Of a stretch of DNA of 64,000 nt, positions 59,418-64,000 are shown one piece after another; the first letter of the stretch is position 1, and each line of letters opens with the position of its first letter. The DNA lies in NCBI GenBank assembly GCA_947630325.1, contig CANRHB010000006.1, positions 41,539 through 105,538 of the forward strand, read 5' to 3'. The DNA is from an uncultured Clostridia bacterium (GTDB taxonomy: Bacteria > Bacillota > Clostridia > Christensenellales > Borkfalkiaceae). Below the pieces are notes generated by a model that was not told the DNA's origin, ran no database searches, and saw nothing but the letters and a program-made list of their open reading frames with translations. A program made the translations under genes and the position numbers.

Positions 59418-59864
59418 ATGACATTAACCGAGCTTTTGGAAAAGAACATCACGAACGGCCGCATCTTTGCCATCGAAGCACTCACACAGAAAAAGGGGTT
59501 GAGAGGTATCCGTTTCACCAAGCACACCACCCTCACGGCTCAGTGGGGCTGCAATTATGCGAACGTCGCCGCCGCCCAAGAAACGATCGAAGCGAACGGA
59601 GGCGTGAAAAGCAACTGGTTTGAGCACACCGAACACGACAGCATCGTAAGGAGCAAGCGCGATCCGAGCAAGCTCTATCTCCAGGTGATGAATCCCGCGA
59701 ACTTCCACACGGATTACATGCTCGAGGACGGAACGCCCGTCACGAAGGAGGAGCTCATCGCTATGGGCGCCATCAAGGAAGGCGAGACAGAGAAGCCCGT
59801 GACCCTCGTGTACGCTCTCGAGAGCCTTATATCAATCCGCTACAAGGAGGCAACGGCGGCATAA
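59418..59864 (+). CDS. Hypothetical protein of the element
   Basis: The protein has 148 residues. It begins MTLTELLEKNITNGRIFAIE, and the middle contains WGCNYANVAAAQETIEANGG and RDPSKLYLQVMNP. It looks like a compact alpha/beta cytosolic protein; no family is recognised. A TAAGGAG ribosome site and a strong promoter support expression even in the integrated state. It heads a set of three co-directional genes. Confidence 0.7.
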   Translation: MTLTELLEKNITNGRIFAIEALTQKKGLRGIRFTKHTTLTAQWGCNYANVAAAQETIEANGGVKSNWFEHTEHDSIVRSKRDPSKLYLQVMNPANFHTDYMLEDGTPVTKEELIAMGAIKEGETEKPVTLVYALESLISIRYKEATAA

Positions 59865-59895
59865 GCCGCCGCCCTCTTCGGAGGGTATAAATACC

Positions 59896-60078
59896 ATGAC
59901 AAAGAACGAGATACTTGAACACTTGAAGGCAATCAATTCCCAAGTTTTATTCCTCATTAGCCAAATCTTAATCGAGGATCACGAATTAGAGACCTCTATA
60001 AATGACCCAGATTACCTGCCTCCCGCATGGAGAAGGTATCAAGACGAAAAAATAAAGGAGAATAATTATGACAGATAA
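59896..60078 (+). CDS. Small hypothetical protein
   Basis: The protein has 60 residues: MTKNEILEHLKAINSQVLFL and an acidic middle with YLPPAWRRYQDEKIKE. It is mostly helical. A GGAGG ribosome site lies about 15 bases upstream. It overlaps the next gene by 11 bases. No family is recognised. Confidence 0.6.
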   Translation: MTKNEILEHLKAINSQVLFLISQILIEDHELETSINDPDYLPPAWRRYQDEKIKENNYDR

Positions 60079-60379
60079 AACCGTTTTTGCACACATTATG
60101 ATGAACAAGCGCGACGACGAGCCCACACTCCAACAGATCCACGCATACGCGGAAAGTATGTGCGAGGATATTCGTCACACGGAAAACGCATTTAAGGTTA
60201 TCACGCAACCCTTCTCAAGAGGGACTGAAAACGTCCAGGCGGTAATCAAAGTCCTTGTTGATCGCGTCGAGCAGATTGCGGAAATTACAAGGGTCTTTTT
60301 TGCCGCACTCGATATCTACTGCGAACGTCAGGAACAGCTCGAGAGGTCGCAGGCCTCAAGCAAAGAGACATCGAATTGA
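60068..60379 (+). CDS. Hypothetical helical protein
   Basis: The protein has 103 residues, mostly alpha-helical (QQIHAYAESMCEDIRHTENA; KVLVDRVEQIAEITRVFFAA). The ribosome site is AAAGGAG. It is the last gene before attR. No family is recognised. Confidence 0.6.
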   Translation: MTDKTVFAHIMMNKRDDEPTLQQIHAYAESMCEDIRHTENAFKVITQPFSRGTENVQAVIKVLVDRVEQIAEITRVFFAALDIYCERQEQLERSQASSKETSN

Positions 60380-60409
60380 TGGCGTAGATGCCCGCCGCCC
60401 GTCGCAATT

Positions 60410-60434
60410 TTGACCCTTACGATTACCCTTTACA
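60410..60434. promoter_or_regulatory. Candidate integrase arm-type site, right end
   Basis: A 25-base copy, same orientation, of the site at 53224-53248 with the four middle bases changed. It lies about 110 bases inside attR. Confidence 0.6.
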
Positions 60435-60546
60435 CGAAAGACGGAGGAGAATACAACAAACAAGAAACGCCGAAATCAGCGTAAAAATCGCGGAAATACG
60501 GACATATCGACACCAAACAATATAAAGTATCACGCGCCTTTGATAA

Positions 60547-60569
60547 TTCGAATCCCGCCTTCTGCGCCA
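60547..60569. repeat. attR: duplicated tRNA-Ser 3' end
   Basis: An exact 23-base copy of the tRNA-Ser 3' end without the rest of a tRNA, marking the right end of the element. Confidence 0.93.
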
Positions 60570-60570
60570 C

Positions 60571-60600
60571 AAAAAGGCACCCCCTAGGGGGTGCCTTTTT
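60571..60600 (+). terminator. Original tRNA-Ser terminator, now behind attR
   Basis: AAAAAGGCACCCCC-TA-GGGGGTGCCTTTTT: a perfect 13-bp stem with T-run directly after the duplicated tRNA end. Confidence 0.9.
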
Positions 60601-60880
60601 GTGCGCAGAAGTTGAGCCGCCGGAAATGCAAGGTCCAGCGGGTTCGCGCGAGGAGGCGGAAACGGGAAAGTCCTTCCTTCCTCATCGTCCGCCGCCGACG
60701 ATGCCTTCAAGCGAAGCGCAGAAAATCCTCTTTTTTTGCAATTTTGAAGGCGCCCCAACGGGGCGCCTTTTTATGTGTTGCAGAAGTTGAGCTGCTCGAA
60801 AACGCGAAACCGCCGCGGGTTCGCCGCGATTATGAGATCTGTTAATCTATTAAAAAAATAAACAGAACAGATTTTTCCTA
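60601..60880. repeat. Two-fold duplicated sequence with terminators beyond attR
   Basis: GCAGAAGTTGAGC occurs near 60604 and 60781, each time right after a terminator (60571-60600 and about 60749-60774) and followed by a GCGGGTTCG block about 30-40 bases on. GCAGAAG and CGGGTTCG are also the 5' and T-arm words of tRNA-Ser. The pattern could be decayed tRNA copies or traces of earlier integrations. No gene is seen. Confidence 0.5.
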
Positions 60881-61585
60881 CTAAGTAATTGAATGACGAT
60901 ATATGTTTCCTACTTCTTTGATTGGAACCACTCCAACGACACTAACGTTTTCCCTATTTATTCTTGCCTCATTTGAATAGTTTTTGACTTGACCGGTTTT
61001 AATGCTTTCGGTTAGACCTTGAATATCATAGTAATTTATAAAAAAGTCATAAGCATTTACCCGAACAATAACTATACATGGAATAGAAATTTTTCTTAAC
61101 GATTGACCAAGCGCAACTTTTTCAGCTGTTTTGTCCCTAAATTGATTATCGTAAAAACAATACAGACTTTCCCCGCCCCAATTACGCAGGAACACCGTAT
61201 TGCCATGATATAGGTTTACTCTGCCAATATCAAAATAAATCATGTTATGAGAGCGCTTATTCGATTTTACGAATTGTTTTAGTTGAAACTTGAACTCATC
61301 AAATTCGGTCGGTAATTGATCTATTTTCTTACTGTAATCTGCAAAATTGTCGCTATGTAATCCCCTTTGTTCTATATCCCGAATTTCCCATTTCATTAAG
61401 CGTGTGAAATGGACACCGACAACATTGTAACTGTTCTCGTAAAAATAATTGGGGAAGTTATCTTCGTCAAAATCTTTTATACTAATTTCTTCAATCAATT
61501 CTTTTGGATAAGTTCGAATATCATTAAGAATAATATCATTTTTTGAAAAAAACTCCATAGGAAACTTACTTAAATCTATATACAT
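60881..61585 (-). CDS. Hypothetical AT-rich protein, possible ART-like fold
   Basis: This cytosolic-looking protein has 234 residues. The stretch VVGVHFTRLMKWEIRDIEQRGLHSDN and the later LYHGNTVFLRNWGGESLYCFYD faintly resemble the His and hydrophobic blocks of ADP-ribosyltransferase-like or RES-type domains. I cannot confirm a family. The start at 61585 has TAGGAG six bases before it. Base and codon use are far more AT-rich than in the surrounding chromosome, which suggests horizontal origin. It is divergent from a structured RNA gene and lies beyond the element's attR. Confidence 0.6.
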   Translation of the reverse strand: MYIDLSKFPMEFFSKNDIILNDIRTYPKELIEEISIKDFDEDNFPNYFYENSYNVVGVHFTRLMKWEIRDIEQRGLHSDNFADYSKKIDQLPTEFDEFKFQLKQFVKSNKRSHNMIYFDIGRVNLYHGNTVFLRNWGGESLYCFYDNQFRDKTAEKVALGQSLRKISIPCIVIVRVNAYDFFINYYDIQGLTESIKTGQVKNYSNEARINRENVSVVGVVPIKEVGNIYRHSIT

Positions 61586-61682
61586 TGACATCTCCTAATC
61601 TAAAAAAATTGGCTTGCCCTAATTTTCCATATCTAAGCTATAAACAAAAAAGCAAAAAACAAAACAATTTTGTGCACAAATC

Positions 61683-61711
61683 TTGATTTAGCGATGAAAC
61701 TATGCTATAAT
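61683..61711 (+). promoter_or_regulatory. Promoter of the structured RNA
   Basis: TTGATT (61683-61688), 17 bases, TATAAT (61706-61711) preceded by TGC (extended -10). The expected start is at 61718, exactly where the long RNA stem begins. Confidence 0.8.
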
Positions 61712-61717
61712 ACTCAT

Positions 61718-61875
61718 GCGACATAAATTTCATACCTTTCAGGGAAACTACACTTTGGCAGAAGTGTATCTTTTCCGCATTCATATTTTCCTGAAGGGTA
61801 TTTATGTAAATTTGTGTCGCAACAAAGCGGGATGAGCATTCTGTATGCCGTCCCTTTGGGGCGGCATTATTTTTA
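61718..61875 (+). ncRNA. Predicted 158-nt structured RNA of unknown class
   Basis: The RNA starts GCGACATAAATTT (61718-61730), which pairs with AAATTTGTGTCGC (61808-61820). Further pairing TTTCAGGGAAA with TTTTCCTGAAG extends the rod to nearly 30 bp with bulges. An apical hairpin TACACTT/AAGTGTA closes it. A terminator follows (61845-61867, ATGCCGTCCC/GGGGCGGCAT, then TTATTTTT). Several G-U pairs exist only in the plus-strand RNA. The rod shape is loosely like 6S RNA, but I do not recognise a known family. It lies between two unknown AT-rich genes. Confidence 0.7.
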
Positions 61876-61920
61876 GTAAAAATTAAATGAAAAAAAATTT
61901 TGATAGCAAAAGGAGAAGCC

Positions 61921-62361
61921 ATGATCGAAATTGGAGAAAATTACTATTTGATAAATAAGGACGAAATTACAAATGATATGGAGCCCCTGGCAGATGGGCT
62001 ATATAGATTGGGTGAAAATTTTTATGAAATAATCGGTAATAAAGACGATAATTCTATTTCATCACAAAGTTCAAACAAAAAGCAAGCAGATACCATAACA
62101 TCAAACAATTATCCGACCATTTTCTTTATCCTTAGTGTATTATTGCTTGCATTTACTGTGCTTTGCATTTATTTAGGAGTAAATAACATAGTCAATTATG
62201 AACAAATCATAAATCAAAGCAACCAATTAGGCACAGTGGGAGAAATGGTTGTGGATAATGTGAGTAGTCTCCTTCGAGACGGTGTATTGTGGATATTGGG
62301 CGGAGTGGCATGTTTGATTTTAGGTAGCATTTTATCTTTAATTTATAATTCTCAGGAATAA
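61921..62361 (+). CDS. Hypothetical protein with two membrane helices
   Basis: The protein has 146 residues. The N-terminus has two copies of a short beta motif (IGENYYLINKDE, LGENFYEIIGNKDD), then a polar Ser/Asn/Gln linker and two membrane helices (about 71-92 and 120-142) joined by an outside loop. A good ribosome site (AAAAGGAG) stands 5 bases upstream. It is AT-rich like its neighbour at 60881 and starts 45 bases after the structured RNA's terminator. No family is recognised. Confidence 0.7.
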   Translation: MIEIGENYYLINKDEITNDMEPLADGLYRLGENFYEIIGNKDDNSISSQSSNKKQADTITSNNYPTIFFILSVLLLAFTVLCIYLGVNNIVNYEQIINQSNQLGTVGEMVVDNVSSLLRDGVLWILGGVACLILGSILSLIYNSQE

Positions 62362-62454
62362 GGTACCCTTATCAATAAAATAGTTTGGAACGAGCGTTTT
62401 GCTCTCCCTGCTTTATACTTTAATTTCTTGATTGCTTCTTATAATCACAAAACA

Positions 62455-62499
62455 GTGCTGGGGGTGCCGCGCCGCGAAGCGGCGCGGCACCCCCAGCAC
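62455..62499. repeat. Perfect 21-bp inverted repeat with 3-base loop
   Basis: Arms 62455-62475 and 62479-62499, GC-rich, loop GAA. No T-run follows on the plus strand. Behind it (62505-62560) is a tract of loosely repeated heptamers of the CTTAAAC/CCTCAAG kind. It may act as a terminator for both convergent genes or be a palindromic repeat element. Confidence 0.85.
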
Positions 62500-62563
62500 A
62501 CCAAACATCAAACTTAAACCTCAAGCCTTAAATTTCAACCTTAAACTTAAAGCCTCAAACCAA

Positions 62564-62953
62564 TCAAAGACGCGAAAGTTTTTCCAAGATCTCTTTGTCC
62601 GCAGGGCAAAATTTGTAGCGCGGGAGTTGCGCGGGCGTCAGCCACCTAAGAGCGCTGTGCACCAGCCTCCGCGGCTCCCCCTCCTCGAGCGCGCACTCGA
62701 ACACCGTGAGATGCACCGTGACGTCTGGATATTCGTGCGTCACCTCGGCAAAGATCTTCTTCGGAACAACGGTGACGTACAATTCCTCGCGGCATTCCCG
62801 CACGAGCGCCTCCTCCATCGTCTCCCCGCTCTCCACCTTTCCGCCCGCAAATTCCCACAAATTCCCGCGCGGCTTATCTGCGGGGCGTCTGCACGCGAGG
62901 AATCTTTCCCCCCGCCAAATGAGCGCCGCAACTACTTCTATCGTCTTTTCCAT
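62564..62953 (-). CDS. mutT: Nudix hydrolase MutT (8-oxo-dGTP diphosphatase type)
   Basis: The protein has 129 residues. The Nudix box is GGKVESGETMEEALVRECREEL (two parts around residues 37-58) with all conserved Glu and Arg residues. CRRPADKPRGNLWEFAGG is typical of MutT proteins that remove oxidised dGTP. It lies 15 bases behind the upstream surface-protein gene and probably shares its promoter. Confidence 0.92.
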   Translation of the reverse strand: MEKTIEVVAALIWRGERFLACRRPADKPRGNLWEFAGGKVESGETMEEALVRECREELYVTVVPKKIFAEVTHEYPDVTVHLTVFECALEEGEPRRLVHSALRWLTPAQLPRYKFCPADKEILEKLSRL

Positions 62954-62968
62954 GGCTTGCCCCCCTTT

Positions 62969-63754
62969 TTACTCCGTAACGTTGACGACAACGATGGCCT
63001 GCGCCCGATCGTCCGCCTCTTCGACCGTCAAGATTAAACGATAACTCCCCGCTTCGGCAAAAATGAGCACACCGCGGTAGGTGCCCTCCTTTTCCGAAAA
63101 CTGAATGGAGGGAGCCTGCACGATCCACTCGTTCTCTTCCGTCGCGGGCCTGCGGACCCCGTCTTTTTCGAGTTCTACCGTAAAAACGGCCGCATCGGTG
63201 CCCTCGTATTCGCCCGAGAAGGAAAAGGCCTCCTCCTGCGCCTTGCAAGACGCCTGCCCCGCGATGATCGTCAATCTGCGGAGTTTGCGCCACTTTGCGG
63301 TGAGCGAGACGTCGCGGACATACACGGTGAGATCGTTCGCCTGTCCGCCGTTTGCCCCATCGCCGAAAAACCAGCCGACAAAGGTATAACCTTCGCGCAC
63401 GGGAACGGGCAATTCGTAACTCTCCCCCTTTGCAACAGTGACTTCCCCCGTACACCCGGGAGGCAACGTGCCGAGGTTGGCGTCGAAAGTGATCTTCACC
63501 TGCTGTGCCGCCTCTTTGGGCTGTAAAACCCCGCGGAGCGTCCAACCGCTCTCCGTTTTTTCATAGACTGAACTTGTGTCGAAATCCAGATAGTAGTCCC
63601 CCACTTCGCCCGCCGAACGCGCAGGATCGCCCGTACCGCTCAGCCACGCGGCGCCCCGCTCGACAACCGAAGCGGGAGACGTTGCGCAGCAGGGACAGAT
63701 CAGGCAGACAAAAATGAGCGCGACCATCAGCAAAGACCGAAAAAGTTTTTTCAT
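62969..63754 (-). CDS. Secreted protein with InlB B-repeat
   Basis: The protein has 261 residues. Signal peptide MKKLFRSLLMVALIFVCLIC; a Cys-rich end (CPCC) could be lipidated but lacks a normal lipobox. DYYLDFDTSSVYEKTESGWTLRG resembles the short tail motif of collagen-like or prophage proteins. VKITFDANLGTLPPG and REGYTFVGWFFGD form an InlB B-repeat. The C-terminal 100 residues are a beta-rich domain. It is probably a surface-associated protein of unknown target. Confidence 0.8.
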   Translation of the reverse strand: MKKLFRSLLMVALIFVCLICPCCATSPASVVERGAAWLSGTGDPARSAGEVGDYYLDFDTSSVYEKTESGWTLRGVLQPKEAAQQVKITFDANLGTLPPGCTGEVTVAKGESYELPVPVREGYTFVGWFFGDGANGGQANDLTVYVRDVSLTAKWRKLRRLTIIAGQASCKAQEEAFSFSGEYEGTDAAVFTVELEKDGVRRPATEENEWIVQAPSIQFSEKEGTYRGVLIFAEAGSYRLILTVEEADDRAQAIVVVNVTE

Positions 63755-63774
63755 ACGTTGACCCTCTGCTCTAT

Positions 63775-63803
63775 TTTATAACATATTTAACGAGATTTCG
63801 CAA
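63775..63803 (-). promoter_or_regulatory. Promoter of the InlB-repeat protein and mutT
   Basis: Minus strand TTGCGA (63798-63803), 17 bases, TATAAA (63775-63780), 20 bases before the start codon. Confidence 0.65.
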
Positions 63804-63882
63804 GTAATTGAGCAGAATTTTCGGGCCGAAAATCGAAAATTTAGGGAAAGCGAAAATTTTTCCGAAAATGCGCGAAAAACGC

Positions 63883-63911
63883 TTGATAAATTCGCCGTTG
63901 TTTGCTAAAAT
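63883..63911 (+). promoter_or_regulatory. tRNA-Gln promoter
   Basis: TTGATA (63883-63888), 17 bases, TAAAAT (63906-63911), about 19 bases upstream of the tRNA. Confidence 0.8.
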
Positions 63912-63929
63912 ATATGATTGTAAGAACAT

Positions 63930-64000
63930 TGGGGTGTCGCCAAGCGGTAAGGCAACGGACTCTGACTCCGTCATTCGTTGGTTCGAATCCAGCTACCCCA
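63930..64000 (+). tRNA. tRNA-Gln(CUG), cut by the window end
   Basis: Acceptor stem TGGGGTG pairs with TACCCCA (one G-T). The anticodon stem is ACGGA/TCCGT with loop CTCTGAC, anticodon CUG. The T-arm is GTTGG-TTCGAAT-CCAGC. The discriminator base and any CCA lie beyond position 64000. Confidence 0.93.

Larger units (their letters stand above)
53114..60569. mobile_element. 7.4-kb integrated element at tRNA-Ser (satellite-like or minimal integrative element)
   Basis: The element is bounded by exact 23-bp repeats (attL 53114-53136, attR 60547-60569; period 7433 bases). Order: integrase and repressor leftward; then rightward excisionase, short coupled genes, a replisome-organiser-like protein, a helicase-loader-inhibitor-like protein, an ArpU-like regulator; then HicBA and an XRE gene leftward and three small unknown genes rightward. 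No relaxase, conjugation, capsid, terminase or lysis gene is seen. Such a content (integrase, switch, replication, small accessory genes) resembles phage-inducible islands. Mobilisation by a helper is inferred. Confidence 0.88.

Noticed and set aside
61683-62361. Retron or type III toxin-antitoxin
   Set aside because: No reverse transcriptase is encoded nearby and the RNA is not a tandem-repeat antitoxin; the neighbouring membrane protein does not resemble known partners.

Overview
The window looks like chromosome of a monoderm Clostridia-type Bacillota, probably an uncultured gut or animal-associated lineage. Supporting signs are strong AAGGAGG ribosome sites, near-consensus promoters (TTGACA, 17 bp, TATAAT or close), short lipoprotein signal peptides, many small XRE regulators, and core genes of Bacillota type (der-plsY, lgt, lspA, a DUF368 lipid-carrier transporter, a TGS-domain nucleoside kinase). 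The lineage is inferred; no rRNA gene is present to confirm it. Base composition is moderately GC-rich, except for AT-rich islands at about 41.8-44.7 kb and 60.9-62.4 kb.

1-29.8 kb, all on the minus strand, is a large glycan-scavenging locus built from at least three transcription units. From upstream to downstream: a phosphodiester glycosidase lipoprotein, a GxDLY/SGNH esterase, a DUF4127 protein, a ROK sugar kinase, a GH20 hexosaminidase, a GH31 enzyme and a NAT_N/GNAT_C acyltransferase (promoter near 29.8 kb); an RpiR regulator with its own promoter (20.1 kb); then a 1512-residue repeat lipoprotein, a CUT1 sugar ABC importer (binding protein and two permeases), a second DUF4127, a second GH31, an Ig-like lipoprotein, a glycerophosphodiesterase, a GH26-like lipoprotein, NanE and the start of a Gfo/Idh/MocA oxidoreductase (promoter near 18.07 kb). 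Phosphodiester glycosidase, glycerophosphodiesterase, GH20, a ROK kinase and NanE together would suit a phosphodiester-containing, HexNAc-containing polymer such as teichoic acid. That substrate is a hypothesis.

30-52.9 kb is mostly housekeeping: DUF368, plsY, der; a minus-strand chain folT-lgt-pncB-DivIVA-like-lspA-rluD headed by a tetrahydrofolate riboswitch in front of folT; DUF421 and DUF4363; an AT-rich stretch of XRE regulators with an InlB-repeat lipoprotein and a SLOG protein; tnaA and cyuA (amino-acid fermentation to pyruvate, ammonia, indole and sulfide); a nucleoside kinase; an isochorismatase-family hydrolase, a GDSL esterase and a pyrophosphatase.

53.0-60.57 kb is a 7.4-kb integrated element in the 3' end of tRNA-Ser(GCU). 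It carries a tyrosine integrase, repressor, excisionase, replication genes, HicAB and small unknown genes, but no conjugation, capsid or terminase genes, so it resembles a phage satellite or a minimal integrative element. Next to it lies an AT-rich island (60.9-62.4 kb) with two unknown proteins and a 158-nt structured RNA that has its own promoter and terminator. The window ends with mutT, an InlB-repeat surface protein and tRNA-Gln(CUG).

A mosaic of short GC-rich interspersed repeats fills many intergenic gaps and has entered the 5' end of plsY in frame.
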